Under the pieces are notes generated by a model. The model saw only the letters and a list, made by a program, of their open reading frames with translations, did not search any database and was not told where the DNA came from. This document shows, one piece after another, positions 17,205-26,627 of a DNA stretch of 64,000 nucleotides (position 1 is the first letter of the stretch; each line of letters begins with the position of its first letter). This DNA is from Roseiarcus sp963836695 (GTDB lineage Bacteria; Pseudomonadota; Alphaproteobacteria; Rhizobiales; Beijerinckiaceae), in NCBI GenBank assembly GCA_963836695.1, contig CAWIKX010000026.1, forward strand, positions 109,175 through 173,174. Direction: 5' to 3'. The translations under genes were made by a program, and so were the position numbers.

Positions 17205-18353
17205 ATGGCAGCTTTGCGTCTTGGCGTCCTGTTCTCGAGGTCCGGCGACTATGGCGCGCTCGGACGGGATTGCCGCGACGGGGCAATGACCGCGATCGAG
17301 GAGCTCCGGGACGTCGGCTCCATCGAGATAGAGCCGGTCTTCGGAGATCCGGCAGGATCGAGCGAGCTTTATATCAAACTGGCCCGGAAGATGCTCCAGC
17401 ACGACGGGTGCCGGCACGTGATCGGAGCAGTGACGTCGCAGGCCCGCAAGGATGTGATTCCCGTCATCGAGAAGCACGACGCCCAGCTCTGGTATGTTTG
17501 CCCCTACGAGGGCTTCGAAGCGAACCCAAACGTCATCTACACAGGCGCCTGTCCGAACCAGCACCTTCTGCCGCTTTTCGAGCACATGTTGCCCGCCTTT
17601 GGCCGACGCGTGTATCTCACAGGCGCGAACTATATCTGGGGCTGGGAAATGAACCGCCTCGCGCGCGAAATCGTAATGGAGGCGGGCGGCGAGATCGTGG
17701 GCGAGCGCTGCCTGCCCGTCAGCGAGACTGAAGTCGATCGGCTCGTGGCGGAGGTCGCAGGCCGCCGGCCGGACTTCATTCTCAGCAATATGCTCGGGCC
17801 CTCGAGCCACGCTTTCCTGCGAGCCATGCGGGATCTCGGACAACGCGATCCTGCCTTCCGTCCAGAGCGCTGCCCGGTGGTGAGCTGTGATCTAACCGAG
17901 TGCGAATTGCCCGAGATCGGCCCCGGGGTCGCTGATGGCCAGCTGGCCGCCGCCTCCTATTTTCATAGTCTGGACACGCCGGCGAACCGCGCCCTCAAGG
18001 CTCGCGTCGCAGTGCGCTTCGGTTCGGAGCGGCGCATCTCCAGCTATTTCGCGACGAGCTATGCGACGGTTCGCCTCTGTGTGGAGGCGGTGAGCCGCTG
18101 TGGGAGCGATGACCCTGCGAAGGTACGAGCCGCCCTCGCCGGCCTCGAGGCGCAGAGCCCCATCGGACCGCTGCGCATCGACCCGTCCACTAATCACGCC
18201 AGTCTGCCGTTCCTGCTTGGCCGCATATCGGGCGGAGACTTCGTCATCCTTCAGTCACGGCCAAGCGCGGTCGCGGACCCCTATCTCATCCGCAGGCGGA
18301 CCACCCTTCGGCGGCCCGGCGGCGCGCAGCCACAGCTCAGGATCGTGTCATGA
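17205..18353 (+). CDS. amiC: AmiC-like amide-sensing protein
   Basis: The 382-residue protein has the type-I periplasmic-binding fold of the AmiC/UrtA family (LRLGVLFSRSGDYGALGRDCRDGAMTAIEEL, YVCPYEGFEANPNVIYTG, LTGANYIWGWEMNRLAREIV). It has no signal peptide and begins directly with the first beta strand, so it is cytoplasmic like Pseudomonas AmiC, not a transport receptor. AmiC binds short amides and releases the antiterminator AmiR. Its last codons overlap the next gene by 4 nt (ATGA), and that gene encodes the AmiR-type partner, which supports the call strongly. Confidence 0.85.
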   Translation: MAALRLGVLFSRSGDYGALGRDCRDGAMTAIEELRDVGSIEIEPVFGDPAGSSELYIKLARKMLQHDGCRHVIGAVTSQARKDVIPVIEKHDAQLWYVCPYEGFEANPNVIYTGACPNQHLLPLFEHMLPAFGRRVYLTGANYIWGWEMNRLAREIVMEAGGEIVGERCLPVSETEVDRLVAEVAGRRPDFILSNMLGPSSHAFLRAMRDLGQRDPAFRPERCPVVSCDLTECELPEIGPGVADGQLAAASYFHSLDTPANRALKARVAVRFGSERRISSYFATSYATVRLCVEAVSRCGSDDPAKVRAALAGLEAQSPIGPLRIDPSTNHASLPFLLGRISGGDFVILQSRPSAVADPYLIRRRTTLRRPGGAQPQLRIVS

Positions 18354-18925
18354 AGACGACGCCGAGCTTCCTTGGCCAGAAAGCCGTCATCCTGCACCGT
18401 CCGGGGGAAACGACCGATCGCCTCGTCCGCCAGTGCACCCTGCTTGGATTCCGCGCGGAAGCGCGCTGGGAACCGCTGAGCGATATCGAGGGCGTCGACA
18501 TCGTTTTGGTTGACGCCGATGAAGGGTGGGACGGGCTTCTCCCGTGGAGCCGGTCCGAGAAGCCGGTTCCCCTCGTCGCATTGCTCGCCTCCGAGGCGCC
18601 AGGCCGCATCGCCTGGGCGCTTGACCAGGGCGCACACGCGCTAATCGCCAAGCCCGTCACGGCCTCGGCCGTTTATCCGGCGCTGGTGATGGCGACGCGC
18701 CGGCACGCCGAGGCTTGCGAGCTCGCTCGCCGCATCGATAGGCTCGAAGAGCGCGTGCGGCTGAGGCCGCTGGTGCACGCCGCAGTGCGGGCGTTCATGG
18801 ATGCGGACGCGTGCAGCGAGGATGAAGCTTATGGCCTGCTGCGCCACCAAGCCATGCGGCGTCGGTTGACCCTTGAGCAGGCAGCGGCGTCCGTCCTCGC
18901 CGGCCCGCGGAAAGAGGCCGGATGA
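18350..18925 (+). CDS. amiR: AmiR-like ANTAR-domain transcription antiterminator
   Basis: The 191-residue protein has an N-terminal pseudo-receiver: residues about 10-120 lack the usual phospho-acceptor Asp pocket but keep VDIVLVDADEG and ALIAKPVT. A helix from about residue 118 leads to the C-terminal ANTAR domain, with AVRAFMDADACSEDEAYGLLRHQAMRRRLTLEQAAASVL at about residues 145-183. ANTAR domains bind paired RNA hairpins and block terminators. It overlaps amiC by 4 nt and the permease gene by 4 nt, so it is in the same operon. Activity should be switched by release from AmiC, not by phosphorylation. Confidence 0.87.
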   Translation: MKTTPSFLGQKAVILHRPGETTDRLVRQCTLLGFRAEARWEPLSDIEGVDIVLVDADEGWDGLLPWSRSEKPVPLVALLASEAPGRIAWALDQGAHALIAKPVTASAVYPALVMATRRHAEACELARRIDRLEERVRLRPLVHAAVRAFMDADACSEDEAYGLLRHQAMRRRLTLEQAAASVLAGPRKEAG

Positions 18926-19773
18926 AGCGCGTGCTCATCGAAATCGCCCGCCAGCCGGCGACTTGTTTCGCAGCGCTTCTGATCGCGGTTGTCGTCCTCG
19001 CTGCCGCTGCGGCGCCGTGGCTCGCGCCCTTCTCGCCTAACGACCAGCCTTTCGATGGCCTGTCGCTGGAGGGGGCGCCGTTGCCGCCCGGACCGAAATA
19101 TTGGCTCGGCACGGACACGCTTGGCCGCGATCTCCTGACCCGGCTCCTCTATGGCGCGCGCACTTCGCTCGTCATCGGGCTCGTCGCCAACGGCGTCGCC
19201 GTCATGATCGGAATGATCGTCGGCGTCGTGGCCGGCTATGTCAGCGGTTTTTTTGGCAATGCGCTGATGCGCTTCACCGACCTAATGATGGCGTTTCCGG
19301 CGCTGTTGCTCGCCATCGTTCTGGCGGCGCTGCTGCGGCCTAGCCTATGGATCGTCGCGTTGGTGATCGCTCTGGTCAACTGGGTGCAGGTCGCGCGCAT
19401 CATCTATACCGAGACGCGCGGGCTCGTGGAGCGCGACTTCATCCTGGCCGAGCGCTCGCTCGGCGCCGGACACATGCGCATCCTCTTTCGTCACATCGCG
19501 CCGCATCTTCTGCCAAGCGCAATCGTGTGGGGAACGCTCGGCGTCGCGACGACGGTGCTGCTCGAGGCGACGCTCTCGTTTCTAGGCGTCGGCGTGCAGC
19601 CGCCGCAACCGTCCTGGGGCAACATCATCTACGAAAGCCAGAGCTACTTTCAGGCTGCGCCCTGGCTCGTGTTCATTCCGGGCGCGATCATTCTCGCAAC
19701 CGCGCTTTCTTTCAACCTTGTCGGCGACGCCTTGCGCGATCTCCTCGATCCGACCCAACGGGGGCGCGGCTGA
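18922..19773 (+). CDS. Dipeptide/oligopeptide-type ABC permease, DppC-like
   Basis: The 283-residue inner-membrane protein has an N-terminal helix, then GTDTLGRDLLTRLLYGARTSL, the DppC-type entry to the permease domain. The EAA loop ERDFILAERSLGAGHMRILFRHIAPHLLPSA contacts the ATPase. About six membrane helices are visible. The start overlaps amiR by 4 nt and the stop overlaps dppB by 1 nt (TGATG). With the neighbouring DppB, DppA and double ATPase it forms a complete importer, here probably for amides or small peptides. Confidence 0.92.
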   Translation: MKRVLIEIARQPATCFAALLIAVVVLAAAAAPWLAPFSPNDQPFDGLSLEGAPLPPGPKYWLGTDTLGRDLLTRLLYGARTSLVIGLVANGVAVMIGMIVGVVAGYVSGFFGNALMRFTDLMMAFPALLLAIVLAALLRPSLWIVALVIALVNWVQVARIIYTETRGLVERDFILAERSLGAGHMRILFRHIAPHLLPSAIVWGTLGVATTVLLEATLSFLGVGVQPPQPSWGNIIYESQSYFQAAPWLVFIPGAIILATALSFNLVGDALRDLLDPTQRGRG

Positions 19774-20693
19774 TGGCGGCGCTCCTCACCCGGCGGCTCG
19801 TGCAGGCGGTCGGCGTGCTGCTCGGTGTTGTGATCATCACATTCCTGCTGCTGCACTACCTTCCGGCCGATCCGGCGGCTCTGGTCGCCGGCCGCAGCGC
19901 CAACGCGCAGATGATCGCCAACGTTCGCCACCAGCTTGGCCTCGATCTGCCTCTGCCTTTGCAGTTCTGGCGCTATCTGAGCGGGCTCGCGCGAGGCGAC
20001 TTAGGGCGTTCTTACATTCAGCGCAGCGAAGTCGCGACGCTCGTCATGGCGCGCATTCCCGCGACTCTGATATTGATGGCCTGCGGCATTCTCGTCGAAG
20101 TCGCGCTGGGGCTCACGCTTGGCGTCATCGCTGCCCTGCGCCGCAACGGCGCCGTCGACCGCATGGTGATGACGTTCGCTTTCGTCGGCGTCTCGTCGCC
20201 CCAATTCGTGGTCGCGCTGCTGTTGCTCTATGTCTTCGCCGCCCGACTCGGCTGGTTTCCGATGAGCGGCTTCGGCACGCCAGCCCATGTCGTCCTGCCG
20301 GCGTTGACGCTCGGCCTTTTGGGGGCCGGATGGTACGCGCGAATGGTTCGTTCGGCGATGATCGATGTTCTCAACCAGGACTACGTGCGAACCGCGCGCG
20401 CCAAGGGCCTGAGCCGCGCGCGCGTCATTGTCAGACACGCCCTGCCGAACGCGCTCCTGCCGATCGTGGCGATGATCGGCATCGACATCGGTCAGTTCAT
20501 GGGCGGCGTCGTCGTGGTCGAGGCTGTCTACGGCTGGCCCGGCATTGGGCAACTTGCCTGGCAAGCGATCCAGGAAGTGGACGTGCCGATCATCATGGGC
20601 GTGACGCTCGTCTCTTCGCTGGCGATCGTGCTGGGCAATCTGCTCGCCGATCTTGTTGCGCCGCTGCTTGATCCGAGAATCCGAGTCCGATGA
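19773..20693 (+). CDS. Dipeptide/oligopeptide-type ABC permease, DppB-like
   Basis: The 306-residue permease begins LLTRRLVQAVGVLLGVVIITFLLLHYLPADPA, typical of DppB, and carries GLDLPLPLQFWRYLSGLARGDLGRSY. Its EAA loop is NQDYVRTARAKGLSRARVIVRHALPNALLP. The ATG at 19773 shares a base with the dppC stop, so it is preferred over a longer frame that overlaps dppC by hundreds of bases. It pairs with DppC in the membrane. Confidence 0.92.
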   Translation: MAALLTRRLVQAVGVLLGVVIITFLLLHYLPADPAALVAGRSANAQMIANVRHQLGLDLPLPLQFWRYLSGLARGDLGRSYIQRSEVATLVMARIPATLILMACGILVEVALGLTLGVIAALRRNGAVDRMVMTFAFVGVSSPQFVVALLLLYVFAARLGWFPMSGFGTPAHVVLPALTLGLLGAGWYARMVRSAMIDVLNQDYVRTARAKGLSRARVIVRHALPNALLPIVAMIGIDIGQFMGGVVVVEAVYGWPGIGQLAWQAIQEVDVPIIMGVTLVSSLAIVLGNLLADLVAPLLDPRIRVR

Positions 20694-20715
20694 GTTCAAA
20701 CAGGAGGGAGACTTG

Positions 20716-22338
20716 ATGAACACAAAATTGCTCAAGAGCGCCGCGATGGCGCTCGTGCTCAGTGCCGGCCTTATAACCTTCGCCCGCGCCGACGACACCC
20801 CCACTCAGGGCGGCAACATCGTCGTCACCTACAAGGACGACATGGCGACGCTCGACCCAGGGATCGGCTACGATTGGCAGAATTGGTCGATGATCAACAG
20901 CCTCTTCTCGCGCCTCGTCGATTACAAGTTCGGCACGACGGAGATCGTTCCTTCGCTCGCCGACAGCTGGACCATATCGCCCGACGGACTCATTTACACC
21001 TTCAGGCTCAACCCCAAGGCCAAGTTCACCAACGGCCGGAAGGTCACGGCCGCGGACATCAAATATTCGATCGAACGCACCGTGAACCCGAAGACGCAAG
21101 GCCCTGCCGGCGGCTTCTATCATTCGATCGTCGGCCAGGACAAAATGGCGGATGGCTCGGCCACGACCATCTCCGGCATCGAGACGCCCGACGATTTCAC
21201 AATCAAGTTTACGCTAGTCCAACCCGACGCAACTTTTCTCAACGTGCTTGCGCTCAATTTCGCGTCCGTGGTGCCGAAGGAAGTCGTCGAGGCGGAGGGC
21301 GCTGATTTCGGCAAGAAGCCGGTCGGCTCGGGCGCCTTTAAGCTCGACGAATGGGTGCCCGGCCAGCGCCTCGTGTTCTCGCGCAATGCCGATTATTTCC
21401 GCGAGCGTCCGTATCTCGACGGCTTCAGGGTCGAAATCGGCCAGGAACCGCTCGTCGCCATCCTCAGGCTCCAGAAAGGCGAGGTCGACATCGCCGGCGA
21501 CGGCATTCCGCCAGCCAAATATCTCGAGATCAAGAATTCTCCGGACGCCAAGGACTTGATCGTCGACCGCGAGCAGTTCGAGACAAGCTACATCACGATC
21601 AACACGACCAAGAAGCCCTTGGACGACGTGCGGGTTCGCAAGGCCATCAACATGGCGATCAACAAGGATCGCATCGTGCGCATCATCAACGGCAGGGCTA
21701 CGCCGGCCGACCAGGTCCTGCCGCCGTTGATGCCGGGCTACGACAAGGCTTACAAGGGCTACCCTTATGACGTAGAGGGCGCGAAGAAGCTCATGGAGGA
21801 GGCCGGCCTCAAGGACGGCTTCACGACAACGCTCTACGCAATGAACACCGATCCGAACCCGCGTATCGCCCAGGCGATTTAGCAGGATCTCGACGCGATC
21901 GGCATCAAGGCCGAGATCAAGGCGCAGGCGCAGCCCGAGGTGATCGCCGCGGGCGGCAACAAGGACCAGGCGGCGCTGACTTGGTCCGGCGGCATGGGCT
22001 GGATCGCCGACTTTCCGGACCCGTCCGACTTCTACGGGCCGATTCTCGGATGCGGGGGCGCGGTGCAAGGCGGATGGAATTGGGCTTGGCTCTGCGACAA
22101 GGGCTTCGAGGATCGCGCGACCAAGGCCGACTCAATGTCAAAGCCTGAGCAGAAGGATGAGCGATTTAAGGTCTGGGGACAAATCTTCACCGACATCCAG
22201 TCTGAGCAAGCGCCCTGGGTTCCCGTGTTCAACGAGCGCCGCGTCGTCGCCAAGTCGAAGCGCATGGGCGGATCGGACGCGGTCTATATCGATCCGACGC
22301 GCGTCATCGACTATGAGGCCATCTATATCAAGAAATGA
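20716..22338 (+). pseudogene. Peptide/amide ABC substrate-binding protein (DppA-like) with an in-frame TAG
   Basis: The gene would encode 540 residues of the SBP_bac_5 family: signal peptide MNTKLLKSAAMALVLSAGLITFARA, then GGNIVVTYKDDMATLDPGIGYDWQNW and the usual lobe sequences. An AGGAGGGAG box precedes the ATG at 20716. Codon 389 is TAG (21880-21882), after NPRIAQAI; the same frame then continues QDLDAIGIKAEIKAQ for another 150 residues with no other stop. The expected residue is Gln, so a CAG-to-TAG change would explain it. Truncation would remove the C-terminal lobe and should inactivate the protein unless the codon is suppressed or miscalled. Confidence 0.85.
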
Positions 22339-22361
22339 GGCGTATGGGCCTCGCCCTTGGC

Positions 22362-22383
22362 GTTTGAAGGATCCAATTCAAAC
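22362..22383. promoter_or_regulatory. Inverted repeat between dppA and the formamidase gene
   Basis: GTTTGAA (22362-22368) and TTCAAAC (22377-22383) form a perfect 7-bp stem with an 8-nt loop, 23 bp after the dppA stop. There is no T-run, so it may be an RNA processing or stability hairpin within the operon. Confidence 0.35.
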
Positions 22384-22521
22384 AGGGCGACGCCGTCGTG
22401 CTTAGCGACGTTCGCAAGAGCGGCATCCCTCTCTTGCGGCGTCTGAATTGGACGCAACGCTTCTGAGCAGTTCCGTTGAGCGCCTCGCAGCGATTCCGGC
22501 TCAGAGTCTGAAGGAAATCCC

Positions 22522-23466
22522 ATGTGCGCCGTCTGCAACCATACGATCCACCGCAAGCAACATAACTTCGCCTGGAGCCGCGATTTTGAGCCGGCGCTTA
22601 CCTGCAGGCCGGGCGAGACAATTCACTTCGAGTGCTTGGACGCGAGCGACGGGCACTTCAAACGCGGTTCGACCTCGGCCGACGTCGCGACGCTCGACTT
22701 CGCCCGTGTCAATCCGGTGAGTGGGCCCGTTTATGTCGAGGGCGCGCAGCCGGGCGATGCCCTCAAGATCACTTTCCGAAAGTTTATCCCCTCGGGCTTC
22801 GGATGGACTGCCAACATCCCTGGTTTCGGCCTCTTGGCCGATCAGTTTCCGGATCCCGCGCTCCACCTTTGGACCTACGATGCTTCAACGATGGCGCCGG
22901 CCGTTTATGGCCCTAAGGGGCGGGTGCCGCTGAAGGCGTTCGCTGGCGAAGTCGGCCTCGCGCCGGCGGAGCCCGGTCAGCATTCCGTGGTGCCTCCGCG
23001 CGTGGTCGGCGGCAATCTGGACATCCGGGATCTGGCCGAGGGAACGACCCTCTATCTTCCGGTGGAGGTCGAAGGCGGTCTCTTCTCGATCGGCGACACG
23101 CATGCAGCGCAGGGCGATGGCGAAGTGTGCGGCACAGCCATCGAGAGCCAAATGGACGTGGAGTTGACGCTCGATCTGGTCAAAGGCGCCAACCTGAAGA
23201 GCCCGCGCTTCTCGACGCCGGGCCCCGTCACGCGCCATCTCGACGGCGCAGGCTACGAAGCGACCACCGGCGTCGGGCCGGATCTGATGACGGCTGTGCG
23301 CGAAGCGGTCTCCCGCATGATCGATCTCATGGCGGCCGAGCACGGCCTTAATCCCATCGACGCCTACCTCCTCCTCTCCGTCTGCGGAGATTTGCGCATC
23401 AGCGAGATCGTGGACCAGCCGAACTGGATTGTGTCCTTCTACTTTCCCCGGATCGTCTTCGCTTGA
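22522..23466 (+). CDS. fmdA: Acetamidase/formamidase family protein
   Basis: The 314-residue protein belongs to the FmdA_AmdA family: FECLDASDGHFKRGSTSADVATLDF, NPVSGPVYVEGAQPGDALKI, and the metal-site segments DTHAAQGDGEVCGTAIE and LLSVCGDLRISEIVDQPNWIV. Enzymes of this family hydrolyse formamide or acetamide to ammonia and the acid. It lies between the binding protein and ATPase genes of a transporter whose operon opens with amiC-amiR, which agrees with an amide substrate. It is smaller than the about 400-residue methylotrophic FmdA; acetamidase AmdA-like members have this size. Confidence 0.88.
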   Translation: MCAVCNHTIHRKQHNFAWSRDFEPALTCRPGETIHFECLDASDGHFKRGSTSADVATLDFARVNPVSGPVYVEGAQPGDALKITFRKFIPSGFGWTANIPGFGLLADQFPDPALHLWTYDASTMAPAVYGPKGRVPLKAFAGEVGLAPAEPGQHSVVPPRVVGGNLDIRDLAEGTTLYLPVEVEGGLFSIGDTHAAQGDGEVCGTAIESQMDVELTLDLVKGANLKSPRFSTPGPVTRHLDGAGYEATTGVGPDLMTAVREAVSRMIDLMAAEHGLNPIDAYLLLSVCGDLRISEIVDQPNWIVSFYFPRIVFA

Positions 23467-23467
23467 G

Positions 23468-25147
23468 ATGACGGAGCCGATCCTCGCTGTTCGGAATCTC
23501 TCCGTCGACGCACGCACGCCGGAAGGCTTGCGCCCGGTGCTCGAAGATGTGAGCTTCACGCTTCAAGCGAGCGAGACGTTGTGTCTGGCGGGAGAATTGG
23601 GCTCGGGAAAATCGCTCACCGCGCTCTCGATCATGCGCCTGCTCTCTCTGTCGTTGAAACCCCGTTCGGGGTCGGTTCGTCTCGCCGAGCGGGAACTGAC
23701 GACGTTGAGCGAACGGGCCATGCGGCGTGTGCGTGGTGGGGAGATCGCAATGATCTTCCAGGAGCCGATGACGTCGCTCAATCCGGTCATGTCAGTCGGC
23801 GCCCAACTTACGGAAGCCATTCGCACACATGACGGCGCGGACCTAAAGGGGGCCGAGGCGCGCGGCCTCGCTATGCTCGACGCCGTACACATCACCGAGC
23901 CCAAGCGGCGTATGGGCCAGTACCCGCATGAGCTGTCGGGAGGCATGAGGCAGCGGGTCATGATCGCCATGGCGCTGTCGTGCCGGCCGAAGGTCCTGAT
24001 CGCGGACGAGCCGACCACCGCCCTCGACGTCACGGTCCAGGCTCAGATTCTCAAGCTTATGCGGGAGCTGCGCGCCGACTTCGGCGCGGCCATTCTCCTA
24101 ATTACCCACGATATGGGCGTGGTCGCCGAAATGGCCGACCGGGTGGCGGTCATGAAGTCGGGGCGCGTGGTGGAGCAGGGCTCGACGCTCGAAATTTTCG
24201 AGCGGCCGCGTGAGGCCTATACGCGCCAATTGCTCGAGGCCGTGCCCCGTCTCGGTGCATTTGCCGGAACGGACGGCCCGCCGCGCGTGACCTCGGCGCC
24301 GCGCATCGCGCTCTCTCGCGGTCCGGTGCTCTTGGTTCACGATCTGAGCGTGAGCTATGGCCACGCCAATCGCTGGTTCGGCAAGGGCGCGGCGTCGGCG
24401 CCGACGGTCAAAGGCGTAAGCTTTGAACTCCACGGCGGGCGCACGCTTGGTCTCGTCGGTGAGAGCGGCTCGGGCAAGTCGACAACCGGAAAAGCGGTCT
24501 TGGGTCTCATCCCCTTTTCAGGCGAGGTGTTCATCGACGGCGTTGCGATCGCCGGCCTTTCTTCCGCGGAGATGAAGCCGGTGCGGCGCAAAGCGCAGAT
24601 GATCTTTCAGGATCCCTACGCCTCGCTCGATCCTCGCATGTCGGTCGGCGCGGCTATCGCCGAGCCTCTGGCGATCCATGGGGTCGGAACCGCCGCTGAA
24701 CGCCGCGAACGCGTCGCGATGCTGCTCAAGCGCGTCCACCTCTCGCCCGATCATGCAAGCCGCTATCCGCACGAGTTCTCGGGCGGCCAACGGCAGCGCA
24801 TCTGCATCGCTCGGGCGCTGACGCTCGAGCCGCGCGTCATCGTGGCGGACGAAAGTGTCTCCGCGCTCGACGTGTCGGTGCGCGGACAGGTGTTGGATCT
24901 GCTTCTCGAACTGCAGGAGGAGATGGGCATCGCCTATCTCTTCATCTCGCACGATATGGCCGTCATCGAGCGCATGAGCCATGAGGTGGCCGTGATGCGC
25001 GGCGGCGAGTTCGTGGAATATGGAACTCGGCGGAAAGTGTTTGAGAATCCGGTCGAGGACTATACGAAGGCGCTCATGCGAGCCGTTCCCGTTCCCGTTC
25101 CGCGCCGCGACGCCAGCGATGTCCGACCGGCGCTGCAGCAGATATGA
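23468..25147 (+). CDS. Fused DppD-DppF-type ABC ATPase
   Basis: The 559-residue protein has two complete ABC domains. Domain 1 has Walker A GELGSGKSLTA, signature LSGGMRQRVMIAMAL and Walker B VLIADEPTTALDVT. Domain 2 has Walker A GESGSGKSTTGKAVLG, signature FSGGQRQRICIARAL and VIVADESVSALDVS (Ser in place of Pro after DE). Fused ATPases of this type, such as GsiA, serve one DppB/DppC pair. It starts 1 bp after the formamidase stop and is the last gene of the amide operon. Confidence 0.93.
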   Translation: MTEPILAVRNLSVDARTPEGLRPVLEDVSFTLQASETLCLAGELGSGKSLTALSIMRLLSLSLKPRSGSVRLAERELTTLSERAMRRVRGGEIAMIFQEPMTSLNPVMSVGAQLTEAIRTHDGADLKGAEARGLAMLDAVHITEPKRRMGQYPHELSGGMRQRVMIAMALSCRPKVLIADEPTTALDVTVQAQILKLMRELRADFGAAILLITHDMGVVAEMADRVAVMKSGRVVEQGSTLEIFERPREAYTRQLLEAVPRLGAFAGTDGPPRVTSAPRIALSRGPVLLVHDLSVSYGHANRWFGKGAASAPTVKGVSFELHGGRTLGLVGESGSGKSTTGKAVLGLIPFSGEVFIDGVAIAGLSSAEMKPVRRKAQMIFQDPYASLDPRMSVGAAIAEPLAIHGVGTAAERRERVAMLLKRVHLSPDHASRYPHEFSGGQRQRICIARALTLEPRVIVADESVSALDVSVRGQVLDLLLELQEEMGIAYLFISHDMAVIERMSHEVAVMRGGEFVEYGTRRKVFENPVEDYTKALMRAVPVPVPRRDASDVRPALQQI

Positions 25148-25270
25148 TTCGCCGAGCCAGTTTAGAGCGAGGATCCAACGTCGCGGACGCCGCAAGAGGC
25201 AGCGCGCCGCGATCCTGCGGATGGAGCGATGCGGATCGGTCGCGCCGCCGTCACGATGGGCGCCGCGCCG

Positions 25271-25993
25271 CTAATCGAGGTAGGTGACAACGCCGCTTTG
25301 CAAGTCGTAGATCGCCGGGACGATCTTCACCCTTCCTGAGCCGACGTGATCCGAGACGATCTTGCTCACCGTGGGCAAGTTCGCCGCGGTCCGCTTCGCG
25401 CTCTCCTTCGCGGTGTTGTTAGCGAAGTCGCCAGGATCATTTCGCACCGCGAGCGCCGCCGGCACGATGGGTCCGATCATCCGGCCGATGACGCCAGGAT
25501 AGGTAGCGTTCTTAGTCACCACATCGCAGGCAGCTTTTACGGCGCCGCAGGCGGTGTGCGCGAGGATCACGATGAGCGGAGATCCGAGAACTGCGGCTCC
25601 ATATTCGATGGTGCCGAGCGTCTCGACGTTAACAAGATTGCCAGCGTCGCGGGAGACGAACAATTCACCGAGTCCGCGGCCGCCAAAAATCAGCTCCGGC
25701 GCCACACGGCTGTCAGCGCAAGCGACGATCGTCGCCCAGGGCGCCTGATGTCCGGCGACGTCGTTGCGACTCTGCGCCGGATCGATAGTGCAAAGCTCGG
25801 GATGGCTCACGAAGCTCGAATTGCCTTCCTTGAGCTTGGCGAGCGCCTCTTGGGGGGACAGCGAAGTCGGCGCGCCTTCCGCTGCGCGCGCCAAAGATGA
25901 AGCGCCTCCCGCGGCGAGCGCGAGCGCCGCCGCCGCGCCGAATTTCATCAAATCCCTGCGGCCGATTCCATTGCTTCGGCAATTTATGCACAT
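25271..25993 (-). CDS. Beta-class carbonic anhydrase with Tat-type signal
   Basis: The 240-residue protein interconverts CO2 and bicarbonate. The zinc ligands and catalytic dyad are visible in VACADSRVAPELIF (Cys, Asp, Arg) and LAHTACGAVKAA (His, Cys). The N-terminus has a twin-arginine pattern GRRDLMKFGAAAALALAAGG ending in ARA, so a periplasmic location is likely. A GGGAGG box lies 6-11 nt before the ATG at 25993; a longer frame upstream has no such support. It is convergent with the amide operon and stands alone. Confidence 0.92.
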   Translation of the reverse strand: MCINCRSNGIGRRDLMKFGAAAALALAAGGASSLARAAEGAPTSLSPQEALAKLKEGNSSFVSHPELCTIDPAQSRNDVAGHQAPWATIVACADSRVAPELIFGGRGLGELFVSRDAGNLVNVETLGTIEYGAAVLGSPLIVILAHTACGAVKAACDVVTKNATYPGVIGRMIGPIVPAALAVRNDPGDFANNTAKESAKRTAANLPTVSKIVSDHVGSGRVKIVPAIYDLQSGVVTYLD

Positions 25994-26106
25994 TGCGCGC
26001 CTCCCTGATGTGTGGGCTCCTTGGGAGCCCTCTTGAATATCCGGGTCGTTTCGATCGACCGTCTCTATGGTTTGCGGGCGCGGAACAAGCGCTCGCGCCA
26101 GAGCCG

Positions 26107-26502
26107 CTATTGGACCAGCTTGGCTCTCAGCCGGCCGTATTCCTGCTCGGTGATCGATCCGGCGGCCTTCAGCTTGTCGAGCTTCACGATCTCGTCGGCG
26201 GCGCTGAACCCCACGATGTGTCGCAATTCCTCCCTGGCTTCGCTGGCCTGCGCCTTGTTGCGCTCCGCCATGCCGTGACCTTGCGTGAGAAGGTAAGCGA
26301 ATACGCCGATGTAGGAGAACAGGACGAACGCGATCACCCACAGCACCTTGGCGAAGCCGGACACATCATGCCGGCGGAAGAGATCGCCCGACACAACGAT
26401 CAGCAGCCAAAACCATAGGATGAACATGAATATGGTGAAGGCGTCGGCGATGAAATTGCCGAACGTAAATCCGCCGTCGAACAGCATATGTTTATTCCCC
26501 AT
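26107..26502 (-). CDS. Small membrane protein with C-terminal SHOCT domain
   Basis: The 131-residue protein has two hydrophobic helices (about residues 18-42 and 53-73), resembling the PLDc_N/superinfection-immunity type of two-helix protein. They are followed by a charged linker and a SHOCT-like tail (VKLDKLKAAGSITEQEYGRLRAKLVQ). SHOCT domains are short oligomerisation segments of unknown detailed role. An alternative start is the ATG at 26487 (MLFDGGF), which has a better placed purine stretch. Confidence 0.75.
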   Translation of the reverse strand: MGNKHMLFDGGFTFGNFIADAFTIFMFILWFWLLIVVSGDLFRRHDVSGFAKVLWVIAFVLFSYIGVFAYLLTQGHGMAERNKAQASEAREELRHIVGFSAADEIVKLDKLKAAGSITEQEYGRLRAKLVQ

Positions 26503-26627
26503 CCTAACCGAGTCGGGGCCACTCTAGATCAACGCGGGCGCAAAGCACAGCGGCGCTTCGTTCGCTTCGCGCAGCCTCTTCCGGTCGCGCGCGCTTAAAC
26601 CGTTTCAACCAGCGCGCGGGACAGATC

